Positions 53,737 through 63,376 of a stretch of 64,000 nt of DNA are shown in pieces. Both the position numbers and the translations under genes were made by a program. Each line of letters begins with the position of its first letter. The first letter of the stretch is position 1. The DNA comes from Pseudoponticoccus marisrubri (GTDB lineage Bacteria > Pseudomonadota > Alphaproteobacteria > Rhodobacterales > Rhodobacteraceae). The stretch is from the NCBI RefSeq assembly GCF_001482405.1, contig NZ_LPXO01000014.1:40311-104310 (forward strand), in the 5' to 3' direction. The notes under the pieces are model-generated. The model ran no database searches and had not been told where the DNA came from. It was given only the letters and a program-made list of their open reading frames with translations.

Positions 53737-54501
53737 CTATTCCGAGATGAAGCGGCGTTCCATCTCGACCTCCTGCGCGCGCATCAGCCCCCAGGCGGTT
53801 TCCATATGCGCCTTCATGATCGCCCGGGCCGCGCCGGCATCGCCCTCGCGCAGGGCCATCACCAGCCGCGCCTGGTAGTCGCGCCCACGCGCCCAGAGCT
53901 GGGCGTTGGGCGGCGCGTAGAGCTGCCGGTAGACGGTCAGGTCCGACAGCAGGTTGACCATGAAATCGATCACGAAGCCCAGAAGCGGGTTCTGCGCCTG
54001 TTCGGCCAGGATCGCATGGAAGCGCAGCGAGGCGACGTGCTGCGCGCGTTCCTCGTCCAGCGTCCGCGCCGGGGCGGCATATTCGGCGATATTGGCCTCC
54101 AGCTGCGCCAGCACGGTCTCGGGCAGCGTGCCGGCCAGCGTGGCCACCAGTTCGGGCTCCAGCGCCAGGCGCAGCTGGTAGATGTCGCCGATCGTCAGGT
54201 TGCGGAAGTAGAAATAGTTGCCCAGCAGCGCCTTGGCCCGGGCGCGGCTGACCTCGTGCACGAAGCTGCCGCCACCGGGTCCGGTGCGGGTCTTGACCAG
54301 CCCCTGCGCCTCGAGGATGCGCATCGCCTCGCGGATCGTGCCCTTGGACATGCCGAAGCGCTCGATCAGCGCGGCCTCGCCGGGCAGCCGGTCGCCGGCG
54401 GCCAGGCCCTGTTCCACGACCCAGGACTTGATCGCCTCGGCGACCTGCACCGGGCGGCTGGTGCGGGGCTCAGTCCGCGATCGGGTGGTGGCAGGCGGCA
54501 A
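53737..54501 (-). CDS. GntR-family (FCD/FadR subfamily) regulator
   Basis: 254 residues if started at TTG 54501, which has GGGAGAGG about 6 bases upstream; no ATG fits well, and an ATG at 54579 would add 26 basic residues. Winged helix: VAEAIKSWVVEQGLAAGDRL then FGMSKGTIREAMRILEAQGLV. FCD effector domain: YQLRLALEPELVATLAGTL, EERAQHVASLRFHAILAE, and MKAHMETAWGLMRAQEVEME. The gene follows, and overlaps, the peptide importer operon, so it probably controls it. Confidence 0.85.
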   Translation of the reverse strand: MPPATTRSRTEPRTSRPVQVAEAIKSWVVEQGLAAGDRLPGEAALIERFGMSKGTIREAMRILEAQGLVKTRTGPGGGSFVHEVSRARAKALLGNYFYFRNLTIGDIYQLRLALEPELVATLAGTLPETVLAQLEANIAEYAAPARTLDEERAQHVASLRFHAILAEQAQNPLLGFVIDFMVNLLSDLTVYRQLYAPPNAQLWARGRDYQARLVMALREGDAGAARAIMKAHMETAWGLMRAQEVEMERRFISE

Positions 54502-55426
54502 GCTGGTCCTCTCCCATCGTCTCGAGCGGCGGCTCCGTCTCGCGGCAGAGCGCCGTGGCCCGCGGGCAGCGCCCGGCAAAGGCGCAGCCCGGTGGCGGGT
54601 TCAGCGGGTCGGGCAGTTCCGTACCCGTCTGCTCGGGCGCCCGCAAGGGCCGGCCGACCACCGGGGCGCTTTCGGCCAGCAGCCGGGTATAGGGATGTTT
54701 CGGCGCCGCGAAGATCCGCTCGGCGCGGCCGATCTCGACCACCGAGCCGAAATAGAGCACCATCACCCGGTCGCTCACCGCCTCCACCACCGCAAGGTCA
54801 TGGCTGATGAACAGGTAGGTCAGGTCCAGCCGCGCGCGCAGCTCGGCCAGCAGGTTCAGCACCTGCGCCTGCACCGAGACGTCCAGTGCCGAGACCGGCT
54901 CGTCGAGGATCATGATCTTCGGCGCCGCGGCCAGCGCGCGGGCGATGCCGATGCGCTGCGCCTGGCCGCCCGAGAACTCGTGCGGATAGCGCTCGAGAAA
55001 GGCCTCGCGCAGGTTGACCGAGGCCAGGATCTCGGCGATCCGCGCCTGCCGCTCGGCCGCGCCCATCCCGTAGAGCCGCTTCAGCGGGGTCTCGATGATC
55101 TGGCGGATCGACTTGCGCGGGTTCAGCGACGAGATCGGGTCCTGGAAGACATACTGGATCAGCCGTCCGAAGGCGGCCGGATCGGCAGTGTCGAGCGCGC
55201 TGCCGTCGATCTCGATCGACCCGGTGGTGGGCTCCAGCAGCCCCACCAGCATGCGTGCCAGCGTGGACTTGCCGCAGCCCGACTCGCCCACGATGCCCAG
55301 CGTCTCGCCGCGGGACACGGAAAAGGACATCGGCCGTACCGCGCGCACCCCGTCGCGGGGGCCGCCGAACAGCCCGCTGCGCAGGGCGAAGGTCTTGGAC
55401 AGGTCGGTCACCTCGAGCGCGTGCAT
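54470..55426 (-). CDS. Oligopeptide-type ABC ATPase (OppF/DppF)
   Basis: 318 residues. Walker A GESGCGKSTLARM, Q-loop YVFQDPISSLNP, signature FSGGQAQRIGIARAL, Walker B IMILDEPVSALDVSVQAQ, switch ISHDLAVVEAV. C-terminal oligopeptide domain with cysteine-rich NPPPGCAFAGRCPRATALC, the iron-sulfur-binding-like motif of this subfamily. Start overlaps the preceding stop by one base (TGATG). Confidence 0.91.
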   Translation of the reverse strand: MHALEVTDLSKTFALRSGLFGGPRDGVRAVRPMSFSVSRGETLGIVGESGCGKSTLARMLVGLLEPTTGSIEIDGSALDTADPAAFGRLIQYVFQDPISSLNPRKSIRQIIETPLKRLYGMGAAERQARIAEILASVNLREAFLERYPHEFSGGQAQRIGIARALAAAPKIMILDEPVSALDVSVQAQVLNLLAELRARLDLTYLFISHDLAVVEAVSDRVMVLYFGSVVEIGRAERIFAAPKHPYTRLLAESAPVVGRPLRAPEQTGTELPDPLNPPPGCAFAGRCPRATALCRETEPPLETMGEDQLAACHHPIAD

Positions 55427-57294
55427 CAGACGGCCTCCTCGGGAAACAGGCAGCGCACGGCGCGCGGCCCCGTGCCCTCCAGCGCGATCTCGCCCTGCCG
55501 GCAGGCCGTCTGCGCCTTGTCGCAGCGCGGGGCAAAGGCGCAGCCCGGCGGCAGGTCATCCACCGAGGGCGGCAGGCCGGGGATCGCGGCTAGTTCGCGC
55601 CGACCGCCGCCCAGCTCGGGCACGCAGGCGATCAGCCGGCTGGTATAGGGATGGGCCGGCGCCGCCAGCACCGCCTTCGTCGGGCCCTGCTCGACGATGC
55701 GGCCGGCATACATCACCGCCACCCGGTCGCAGAGCTGGGCGACCACGCCGAAATCATGGGTGATGAAGATGATGGCCAGCCCGCGCTCGCGCCGCAGATC
55801 GTCCAGCAGGGCCAGGATCTGCGCCTGCACGGTCACGTCCAGCGCGGTGGTCGGCTCGTCGGCGATGATCACGTCGGGATCATTGGCCAGCGCCATGGCG
55901 ATGCCGACGCGCTGGCGCATGCCGCCGGACATCTCGTGCGGGTAGTCGCCCAACCGGCTCTCGGCGTTGGGAATGCGCACTGCGCGCAGCAGCTCCAGCG
56001 CACGTTCCCGCGTCTCGGACTCGCTCACCTTGTGGTGACAGCGGATCGCCTCGGCCAGCTGCTCGCCCACGCGGTAGAGCGGGTGCAGCGTGGCCAGCGG
56101 ATCCTGGAAGATATAGGCGACGTTCTCGCCGCGGCGCTGGCGCAGGTCGGCATAGCGCATGGCCAGCAGGTCCTCGCCCGCGTAGCGCACCGCGCCCCCC
56201 GTCACGACGCCGGGCGGCGAGGAGACAAGCCCCATGACCGACAGCGCGGTGACCGATTTGCCCGACCCGGATTCCCCGATCAGGCCCAGGCATTCGCCCT
56301 TCTCGACATGCAGCGTGACCCCGCCCACGGCGCGGAACACCCGCTTGCCCACGTGAAACTCGGTCTGCAACTGCTGCAGCGCCAGCAGGCCCTTGCCATC
56401 ATCCTCGGGCACCGGGCCCGTGCGGTCGACCAGCGTGGTGGCGCGCGGCCGCGACAGCGCGCCCGAGCGCAGCCGCGGGTCCAGCGCGTCGCGCACGCCG
56501 TCGCCCAGCAGGTTGATGCTCATCACGATGAGAAAGATCATCACGCCGGGCACGACGCTGGTATGCGGCGCAGTGATCAGCGCCGCGCGTGCCTCGCCCA
56601 GCATCGAGCCCAGATCCGCCTGCGGCGGCTGGCTGCCGAGGCCGAGGAAGGACAGGCCGGCGGTCTCGAGGATCATCCAGCCCACGGTGGTGGACATGGC
56701 GATCACGATGGTCGACAGCACGTTGGGCAGAAGCTCCGAGACGATGATGCGGGTATGGCCCAGCCCGGCCAGCCGTGCGGCATCGATGAACTCGCGCCCG
56801 GCCAGCCCCACGGTGATGCCGCGGATGTTGCGCGCGAAGAAGGGGATGTTGACCGCGGCCACCGCGATCAGCGCGTTCATCAGCCCCGGTCCCAGCGCGG
56901 CCACGATGGCCAGCGCCAGCAGAATGTAGGGAAAGGCCATCAGCATGTCGACGCCGCGCATGATCAGGTTGTCGATGCGGCCGCCAAAATAGCCCGCCAC
57001 GATCCCGATGGCCGAGCCGATCGTCGCCGCGATCAGCGCCGCGGCCAGCCCCACAGCCAGGCTCAGCCGCGTGCCGTGCAGGAGCCGGCTGAGCAGGTCG
57101 CGGCCCAGGTGGTCGGTGCCCAGAAGATGCCCCTCGGAGAACGGGCGCAGGAACCGGTCGGCGGTGGCGGTGGCGTTGGGGTCCTTCAGCGGCAGCACCG
57201 GGATCAGCAGCACCAGCAGCAGGATCGCCCCCAGCACCACGGCCCCCAGCGCGGCCAGCCGGTTGCGGAACAGCAGTTTGAGGAAGGCGCTCAT
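55426..57294 (-). CDS. Fused peptide-type ABC permease-ATPase (DppC-DppD fusion)
   Basis: 622 residues from ATG 57294, overlapping the DppB-like stop (ATGA). Residues 1-285 are a DppC-type permease ([58 protein letters not shown]). After a linker near 290-310 an ATPase follows: Walker [28 protein letters not shown], signature [15 protein letters not shown], Walker [14 protein letters not shown], and C-terminal [18 protein letters not shown]. Membrane and motor subunits are thus one protein. Such fusions are known in alphaproteobacteria; no frameshift is implied. Confidence 0.88.
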   Translation of the reverse strand: MSAFLKLLFRNRLAALGAVVLGAILLLVLLIPVLPLKDPNATATADRFLRPFSEGHLLGTDHLGRDLLSRLLHGTRLSLAVGLAAALIAATIGSAIGIVAGYFGGRIDNLIMRGVDMLMAFPYILLALAIVAALGPGLMNALIAVAAVNIPFFARNIRGITVGLAGREFIDAARLAGLGHTRIIVSELLPNVLSTIVIAMSTTVGWMILETAGLSFLGLGSQPPQADLGSMLGEARAALITAPHTSVVPGVMIFLIVMSINLLGDGVRDALDPRLRSGALSRPRATTLVDRTGPVPEDDGKGLLALQQLQTEFHVGKRVFRAVGGVTLHVEKGECLGLIGESGSGKSVTALSVMGLVSSPPGVVTGGAVRYAGEDLLAMRYADLRQRRGENVAYIFQDPLATLHPLYRVGEQLAEAIRCHHKVSESETRERALELLRAVRIPNAESRLGDYPHEMSGGMRQRVGIAMALANDPDVIIADEPTTALDVTVQAQILALLDDLRRERGLAIIFITHDFGVVAQLCDRVAVMYAGRIVEQGPTKAVLAAPAHPYTSRLIACVPELGGGRRELAAIPGLPPSVDDLPPGCAFAPRCDKAQTACRQGEIALEGTGPRAVRCLFPEEAV

Positions 57295-58238
57295 GTCTTG
57301 ATCCTCGGATCCAGCAGGCTCTGCGCCACGTCGACCATGATGTTGAACAGCACGTAGCAGGCCGCCACGAAGACCACGCCGCCCTGCACCAGCAGGATGT
57401 CGCGCTTCAGGATCGCGTCGACCAGCATCCGCCCGACGCCGGGCCATTGGAAGACGATCTCGATATAGACCGCACCGGACAGCACGAACCCCGCCTGGAT
57501 GCCCAGCACGGGGATGATCGACACCATGGCGGCGCGCAGCGCGTGGCCGTAGATCACCCGGCGCTCGGGCACCCCCTTGGCCCGCGCGGTGCGGATGTAG
57601 TCCTGCCGCAGCACCTCCAGCATGGCCGAGCGGGACAGCCGCGCGATGACCCCCGTGGCCACCGCCGCCAGCGCCAGCGCCGGCATGATCAGGTGGCGCA
57701 GCAGGTCGGGCAGATCGCCGCCGCCATAGATCGCGTACATGCCCGAGACCGGCAGCCAGCGCAGCTTCACCGCGAAGAGCAGGATCATCATCATGCCGAG
57801 AAAGAAGGCCGGGATCGAGATGCCGATCAGCACGGTGAAGGTGATCGCCTTGTCGGCCAGCCCGTATTGCCGCGCCGCCGAGACGACGCCCGCCACGATG
57901 CCCAGCACCGCGCAGAGGACAAAGGAGGTGCCGGCCAGGATCAGCGTCGCCCCGAACCGGTCGAGGATCTCGTCCAGCACCGGTCGGTTGAGGCTGAAGG
58001 AGCGGCCGAAATCGCCCTGCAACATGTTGCCCAGCCAGATGAAATACCGCTGCACCAAGGGCTTGTCCAAGCCGAGGTCGCGGTTGATCTTCTCGACATT
58101 CTCCGGCGTCGCGTAAGAGCCCAGGATCGCGGTGGCCGGGTCGCCCGGGATCATCGCCATGATCAGGAAGACGATCACCGTGATCCCCAGCAGGACCGGG
58201 ATCGCCGAGGCGAGGCGTTTCAGGATGTAACGGCCCAT
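57291..58238 (-). CDS. Peptide-type ABC permease (DppB)
   Basis: 315 residues, six-helix BPD_transp_1 permease. N-terminal ILKRLASAIPVLLGITVIVF and MAMIPGDPATAILG are typical of DppB/OppB, with QRYFIWLGNMLQGDFGRSF following. Coupling loop DYIRTARAKGVPERRVIYGH. C-terminus [14 protein letters not shown]. It pairs with the permease half of the next gene product. Confidence 0.91.
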   Translation of the reverse strand: MGRYILKRLASAIPVLLGITVIVFLIMAMIPGDPATAILGSYATPENVEKINRDLGLDKPLVQRYFIWLGNMLQGDFGRSFSLNRPVLDEILDRFGATLILAGTSFVLCAVLGIVAGVVSAARQYGLADKAITFTVLIGISIPAFFLGMMMILLFAVKLRWLPVSGMYAIYGGGDLPDLLRHLIMPALALAAVATGVIARLSRSAMLEVLRQDYIRTARAKGVPERRVIYGHALRAAMVSIIPVLGIQAGFVLSGAVYIEIVFQWPGVGRMLVDAILKRDILLVQGGVVFVAACYVLFNIMVDVAQSLLDPRIKT

Positions 58239-58279
58239 GCGGTCTCCTCGGTCAGGGGGCGGTCACCCCCGAATGCGTT

Positions 58280-58300
58280 GGGGGAGGCCGCGCCTCCCCC
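58280..58300 (-). terminator. Hairpin between binding-protein and DppB genes
   Basis: A perfect 9-bp stem GGGGGAGGC/GCCTCCCCC with a 3-nt loop, about 30 bases after the binding-protein stop on the minus strand. A second 5-bp stem (GGGGG/CCCCC) lies at 58255-58270. It repeats the pattern seen at the other importers. Confidence 0.6.
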
Positions 58301-58329
58301 CGGTCGGGCCGGGCGCACCCGGCGCGGCC

Positions 58330-59907
58330 TCAGTTCTTGACCACGTCTTCCAGCATCAGCAGGAAGGACGGCTCGAGCGAGAAATTCTCGACCCGGTCGC
58401 TGGTCACGGCGTTCTGCTTCCAGTTCGCCACGAAGACCCAGGGCGCGTCCTCCTGCACGATGGCCTGCATCTCCTTGTAGAGCCGCGCGCGCTCGGCCTG
58501 GTCGGTGGCCACGCGGGCCTGCTCCAGTAGCCGGTCCACCTCGGGGTTGGAATAGTAGCCCGAGTTGAACCCGCCCTCGGAGGGCCACGCCTCGGTGCGC
58601 AGCGCCAGGTAGGGCAGCGTGTCGGGGTCGTTGGTCATCCAGGCCATCTCGGCCATGTCCGCCTTGCCCTCCAGCCCCGGGTTCACCTCGCCCAGGAAGG
58701 TGTTCCACTCGTAGGTCTCGATGCTGACATCCAGCCCCACGGCGTTCAGATCGGCCTGGATCGCGGTGCCCATGGGGATCGGGTCCAGCATGCCCGAGCC
58801 GCCCTCGGTCACGTAGAAGGTCAGCTCGGCCCCCTCGGCACCGGCCTCGGCCAGCAATTCGCGCGCCCGGTCGGGATCGTAGGGGTAGGGGTCCAGCTCT
58901 TCGTTATAGGCCCAGGCGAAGGCCGGCGGCGTCGGGCCGGCGGCGACCTCGGCGGTGCCCTCCAGCACGTCGTTCACGATCGCTTCCTTGTTGATCGCGT
59001 AATTGGCCGCCTGGCGCACGCGCTTGTCGGCAAAGGGACCTTCCTTGGCGTTCAGGATCAGGAACCAGACATGCGGGCCGGCCTGCTCGACCACCTCGAA
59101 CCCGTCGCCCTGGAACTGGCCCAGCGCGGTGGGCGGCACCTCGACCATCAGGTCGATGCCCCCGGCCAGCATCTCGGCCACGCGGGTATTGGCGTCGGTG
59201 ATCGGGCGGAAGACCACGGCCTCGGTGCCTGCCGGATCGCCCCAGTACTCGGCGTTGCGCTCGATCACCACCGCCTCGTTCGACCGCCACTCGGCAAAGG
59301 TGAAGGGCCCGGTGCCCACCGGGTTGCGCCCGTAATCGGCGCCGTTCGCCTCGACCGCGGCAGGCGAGACGATCAGCCCGGTCGGGTAGGCGAGGTTCGA
59401 CAGGAAGGGCGCATAGGGCTCGGACAGGGTGAAGCGCACGGTGTGCGTGTCCACCACCTCGGTGCTCTCGACCGAGCCGAAGAAGAAGGCCAGCGGGAAG
59501 GGCCCGGTGTCGTGATAGGGGTGATCCTCGTTCAGCATCCGGTCGAAATTGAACTTCACCGCCTCGGCATCGAAGGGCGTGCCGTCATGGAAGGTCACGT
59601 CCTCGCGCAGGGTGAAGGTATAGACCGTGCCGTCCTCGCTGACCTCCCAGCCGGTGGCCAGATGCGGCTCCACCTCCAGCGTGCCGGGCGCGTAGCGCAC
59701 CAACCCCTCGTAGAGGTTCACCAGGATGCGGAAGTCGTTCACCGCGGTCACCGCCGCCGGATCCAGCGATTTGGGCTCGGCGATCTGGCCCACGATCAGC
59801 ACGCCCGGCGGGGTCTGTGCCTGCGCCGGCAGGCTCAGCGCCCCCAGCGCCAGGACCGAGGTTGCGGCGGCGAACAGCGTGCGCCGCGTCAGGGAAAGGA
59901 TTGTCAT
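58330..59907 (-). CDS. Peptide/oligosaccharide ABC binding protein (family 5)
   Basis: 525 residues. Twin-arginine-like start (LTRRTLFAAATSVLALGALSLPAQA; signal peptide about 30 residues). Family-5 motifs: SLDPAAVTAVNDFRILVNLY, TGWEVSEDGTVYTFTLREDV, FHDGTPFDAEAVKFNFDRML and DPNTRV-like ITDANTRVAEMLAGG. Periplasmic receptor of the Dpp-type importer. Ligand unknown: dipeptides, opines, amides and some sugars all use this family. Confidence 0.9.
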   Translation of the reverse strand: MTILSLTRRTLFAAATSVLALGALSLPAQAQTPPGVLIVGQIAEPKSLDPAAVTAVNDFRILVNLYEGLVRYAPGTLEVEPHLATGWEVSEDGTVYTFTLREDVTFHDGTPFDAEAVKFNFDRMLNEDHPYHDTGPFPLAFFFGSVESTEVVDTHTVRFTLSEPYAPFLSNLAYPTGLIVSPAAVEANGADYGRNPVGTGPFTFAEWRSNEAVVIERNAEYWGDPAGTEAVVFRPITDANTRVAEMLAGGIDLMVEVPPTALGQFQGDGFEVVEQAGPHVWFLILNAKEGPFADKRVRQAANYAINKEAIVNDVLEGTAEVAAGPTPPAFAWAYNEELDPYPYDPDRARELLAEAGAEGAELTFYVTEGGSGMLDPIPMGTAIQADLNAVGLDVSIETYEWNTFLGEVNPGLEGKADMAEMAWMTNDPDTLPYLALRTEAWPSEGGFNSGYYSNPEVDRLLEQARVATDQAERARLYKEMQAIVQEDAPWVFVANWKQNAVTSDRVENFSLEPSFLLMLEDVVKN

Positions 59908-59939
59908 GCGAAAGGCTCCCGGTTGGAATTATGTTTCAA

Positions 59940-59981
59940 AAATTATCATGATAATTTGCGCCGGTCAATTTATCATGATAA
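59940..59981. promoter_or_regulatory. Divergent operators overlapping a promoter
   Basis: AAATTATCATGATAATTT (59940-59957, perfect 18-nt palindrome) and TTATCATGATAA (59970-59981) share the core TTATCATGATAA with centres 27 bp apart. On the minus strand TTGACC (59968-59963) and TAATTT (59945-59940) form a 17-spaced promoter whose -10 lies in the first palindrome. Likely target of the GntR/FCD regulator encoded at the operon end; binding is inferred. Confidence 0.65.
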
Positions 59982-60023
59982 TTCTGGGCCCCTGATCTTC
60001 AGGGGGTGCACGCAGGGGGTGCC

Positions 60024-60710
60024 ATGACATTCTCCATTCTGGTCCGCGATCCCGAGACCGGCGCGCTGGGCGGGGCGGCGGCGACCGGCTCGCTCTGCGT
60101 CGGCGGCTGGGTGCTGCGCGGCGACATCCGCGCCGGGCTCTCGGCCAGCCAGGGCGCCGCGCCTTCGACCTTCTGGGGCGAGGACGTGCTGACCCGGATG
60201 CGCGCGGGCCGCCCCGCCGATGCCGCCGTGGCCGAGGTCACGGGCGCCGATCCCGGCCGCGCCGCGCGCCAGCTCTCGGCGCTCGACCTGTCGGGGCAGG
60301 GGGCGCATTTCACCGGCGCCGACAACACGCCGCAGATGGCCGGCTCGCTGTTCCCGCAGGGCGTGGCGGCGGGCAACATGCTGGCAGATGCGGGCGTGGT
60401 CGACGCGCTGGCCGAGGGGTTCGCCGCCGCAACCGGACCGTTAAGCCTGCGGCTTCTGGCCGGGCTGCGCGCCGCCGAGGCCGCGGGCAGCGATTCGCGC
60501 GGCCTGCTCTCGGCCGCTCTGCTGGTGCTGCGCCATGACCATGCGCCGCTGACCCTGCGCATCGATTATCACGAGGGCGATCCGATCGGTGCGCTCGAGG
60601 CACTGCATGACCGCGCCACCTCGGGCGCCTATGCCGACTGGGCGCGGCAGGTGCCCAGCCCCGAGGACCCGACCCGCGTGCTGGACCGCTTGCCCCCCGC
60701 CCGCGGCTGA
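60024..60710 (+). CDS. DUF1028-family protein (Ntn-hydrolase-like)
   Basis: 228 residues from ATG 60024 (CAGGGGG upstream). DUF1028 features: start MTFSILVRDPETGALGGAAATGS, then RAGLSASQGAAPSTFWGED, and SLFPQGVAAGNMLADAGVVD. The fold resembles N-terminal nucleophile hydrolases, though an activity is not established to my knowledge. No signal peptide. It is divergent from, and shares the operator region with, the peptide-type importer, so it probably processes the imported compound. Confidence 0.82.
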   Translation: MTFSILVRDPETGALGGAAATGSLCVGGWVLRGDIRAGLSASQGAAPSTFWGEDVLTRMRAGRPADAAVAEVTGADPGRAARQLSALDLSGQGAHFTGADNTPQMAGSLFPQGVAAGNMLADAGVVDALAEGFAAATGPLSLRLLAGLRAAEAAGSDSRGLLSAALLVLRHDHAPLTLRIDYHEGDPIGALEALHDRATSGAYADWARQVPSPEDPTRVLDRLPPARG

Positions 60711-60850
60711 CGCTGCGTCCGCCTGCAGCTTGCGCAGCCGGCGCGGGAACCGGGGTCTGATATCCGGCGTTCCCGCCTTGCTTGTGCACGACGGCTTGCG
60801 TCCCGCACGGCGACGCGGAACAGTGACAACGGGCAAGACGGGGCGGGCAT

Positions 60851-61636
60851 GTGAGCGTTGTGGTGTTTACCGATCTGGACGGCACGCTTCTGGATCACGA
60901 AACCTATGATCACGGGCCGGCGCGCCCGGCGCTGGACCGGCTGAAGCGCCACGGCATTCCCCTGGTCCTCGCCAGCAGCAAGACCGCTGCCGAGATCGCC
61001 CCCCTTCACGTACAGCTGCAACTGGGCGAGGCCCCCGCCATCGTCGAGAACGGCGCCGGGCTCTGGCGCCCGGGTGATGCGGGGGCGGGCCGTGATGCCT
61101 ATGACCGGCTGCGCGCCGCACTCGACACGTTGCCGGAGGCGCTGCGCATTCATTTCCGCGGCTTCGGCGACATGGGCCCGGACCAGATCGCGCAGGTCAC
61201 CGGCCTGCCGACGGAGGCCGCTGCGCAGGCCGCCGACCGCGCGCAGTCCGAGCCCGGTCTCTGGACCGGCTCAGACCAAGCGCGCGCGACCTTCATCGAC
61301 GCGCTGACGGAGCACGGGATCACCGCGCGGCAGGGCGGGCGCTTCCTGACCCTGTCCTTCGGCGGCACCAAGGCCGACCGCATGGCCGAGATCGCCCGCG
61401 CCCACGGCGCGACCACGACCATCGCGCTGGGCGATGCCCCCAACGATACCGAGATGCTGGAGCGGGCCGATCACGGCGTGATCGTGGCCAACCCCCACGG
61501 TGCCGGCCTGCCGGAACTGGCGGGCGAGCGCGCCGGGCGCATCCGCCGCACCGCGCTGCCCGGCCCCGCCGGCTGGAACGCGACGATGAACGAGATTCTG
61601 GACGAACTGGATTACGGAGACGACAGCCATGGCTGA
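60851..61636 (+). CDS. gpgP: Glucosyl/mannosyl-3-phosphoglycerate phosphatase (HAD family)
   Basis: 261 residues from GTG 60851 (GGGGCGGG upstream). HAD motifs: I in VVFTDLDGTLLDHE, II in VLASSKTAAEI, III lysine in GGTKADRMAE, IV in IALGDAPNDTEM. The SSKT and ENGAGLW stretches match the MPGP subfamily, which dephosphorylates sugar-3-phosphoglycerates. It overlaps the synthase gene by 8 bases, so the pair makes glucosylglycerate. The sugar specificity is inferred from the partner. Confidence 0.84.
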   Translation: MSVVVFTDLDGTLLDHETYDHGPARPALDRLKRHGIPLVLASSKTAAEIAPLHVQLQLGEAPAIVENGAGLWRPGDAGAGRDAYDRLRAALDTLPEALRIHFRGFGDMGPDQIAQVTGLPTEAAAQAADRAQSEPGLWTGSDQARATFIDALTEHGITARQGGRFLTLSFGGTKADRMAEIARAHGATTTIALGDAPNDTEMLERADHGVIVANPHGAGLPELAGERAGRIRRTALPGPAGWNATMNEILDELDYGDDSHG

Positions 61637-62867
61637 CTTTCATCAGAACGGCAACATCGCGCAGTTCCACGACCTGCGGCAGCGACCGATCGAAGAGCTG
61701 GTCTACGAGATCGAGACCTTTGCCCAGACCCGCAAGATCACCCTCGTCCTGCCTTCGCTCTACTCGGAGCTCGAAGGCCCCGCGCTGGGCCACATCCTCG
61801 ACGAGCTGAGCCAGGTCAATTACCTGCACCGCGTCATCATCGGGCTCGACCGCGCCGATGAGCGGCAGTACCGCATGGCGCGCGATTTCTTCTCGCGCCT
61901 CAAGCAGCAGCACGTGGTGCTGTGGAACGACAGCCCGCGCATGCAGGCGCTCGAGGAAAAGCTCTCCGAGCAAGGGCTGGCCCCCGAAGAGCCGGGCAAG
62001 GGCAAGAACATGTGGACCTGCATGGGCTACCTGATCTCGTGCCAGGACAGCGCGGTGATGGCGCTGCATGATTGTGACATCACCACCTATCACCGCGACA
62101 TGCTGGCCCGGCTGGTCTACCCGGTGGTGAACCCGAATTTCCGCTACCAGCTGTCCAAGGGCTATTACCCGCGCATCGGCGACGGCAAGCTGAACGGGCG
62201 GGTGACGCGGCTGCTGGTCTCGCCGCTGCTGATCGCGTTGAAACGGGTGATCGGCGACCGCGACTATATCGATTACCTGCGCGCATTCCGCTACCCGCTG
62301 TCGGGGGAATTCGCGCTGCGCACCGCTCTTCTGCCCGACCTGCGCATCCCCTCGGACTGGGGGCTTGAGATCGGCGTGCTCTCCGAGGTCTGGCGCAATC
62401 TCGGCCGCCACTCGGTCTGCCAGGTCGAGATCTCGGATGCCTATGACCACAAGCACCAGGATGTCAGCGCCGAGGACGCGCGCGGCGGGCTGAACCGCAT
62501 GTCCACCGATATCTGCAAGGCGATCTTCCGCAAGCTGGCCGCCGACGGCACGGTGTTCACCGCCAACACCTTCCGCGCGCTCAAGGCCACCTATTACCGC
62601 GTGGCGCTGGACCTGCTGGAGTTCTACGCCGACGATGCGCGGATGAACGGGCTCAAGCTCGACCGGCACCGCGAGGAAAAGAACATCGAGCTCTTTGCCG
62701 AGAACATCATGGTCGCCGGCCATACCTTCCTCGCCAAGCCGAACGAGGCGCCCTTCATCCCCAACTGGAGCCGCGTCAACGCCGCCGACAACGAACTGGT
62801 CGCCGAACTGCGCGCCGCCGTAGCGGCCGACGAAGAAGAATACGCCCCGATCCCCTTCGGCAGCTGA
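61629..62867 (+). CDS. gpgS: Glucosyl-3-phosphoglycerate synthase-like glycosyltransferase (GT81)
   Basis: 412 residues. GT-A fold glycosyltransferase with a DxD-type motif in MALHDCDITTYH; LVLPSLYSELEGPALGHIL near the N-terminus and NPNFRYQLSKGYYPRI, GEFALRTALL, and SDWGLEIGVLSEV later are typical of GpgS. It transfers glucose from NDP-glucose to 3-phosphoglycerate. Product is dephosphorylated by the upstream gene to glucosylglycerate, a solute for salt or nitrogen stress. Cytosolic; no membrane segment. Confidence 0.85.
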   Translation: MADFHQNGNIAQFHDLRQRPIEELVYEIETFAQTRKITLVLPSLYSELEGPALGHILDELSQVNYLHRVIIGLDRADERQYRMARDFFSRLKQQHVVLWNDSPRMQALEEKLSEQGLAPEEPGKGKNMWTCMGYLISCQDSAVMALHDCDITTYHRDMLARLVYPVVNPNFRYQLSKGYYPRIGDGKLNGRVTRLLVSPLLIALKRVIGDRDYIDYLRAFRYPLSGEFALRTALLPDLRIPSDWGLEIGVLSEVWRNLGRHSVCQVEISDAYDHKHQDVSAEDARGGLNRMSTDICKAIFRKLAADGTVFTANTFRALKATYYRVALDLLEFYADDARMNGLKLDRHREEKNIELFAENIMVAGHTFLAKPNEAPFIPNWSRVNAADNELVAELRAAVAADEEEYAPIPFGS

Positions 62868-63376
62868 GGGGGGTGGGGCCGGGCTATTGCCAGATCTGTA
62901 GGTGACCGCGAGCGGGGGCGGAGTCATCGCAAGGGTGTTCGTCGGATTTGAGCCCATGTTGCCGGAGGCGTGCCCAGCCGAGGTTGCACGTGCAGCAACG
63001 CAATATGTTTCGCGAGCGGACCAGACCTGTCACTCAGCAGGAGTTAAATCGCTGCGACGCAGTTTACCTGAACCGGATATCACTGGCCGCACTCGATAAG
63101 TTAAATCAAGGCAACATTGGACAACTGGGTGTAGTTGTGTCCGAGTTGAGTCAGTTCGCCTGGAAGTGGTTCTGTTTAGTTCATTGTGGTATGTCGGCCA
63201 ATCTTTTTTGCATTCCAGCGCAACCAAGCTATTTGCACAAGCAAGCTACCATCATGGGCTCATGGAAAGAATTCTCTTGGGGATATGCCCAACATGACTC
63301 TTAAAACCGCTATAAGTTTCCTGCGCATTTTTTCCGCATCGCCAGAATCTGAGAATAGTCTCGCCGAACCATAGCA
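62868..63376. other. Low-GC stretch before the insertion sequences
   Basis: About 500 bases with a sharp fall in GC from about 62990. The only sizeable frame is ATG 63005 to TAA 63304 (99 residues, beginning MFRERTRPVTQQELNRC), with AT-rich third positions unlike all neighbours. It has no recognised domain. It may be a foreign gene or remnant; no other feature was seen. Confidence 0.4.
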
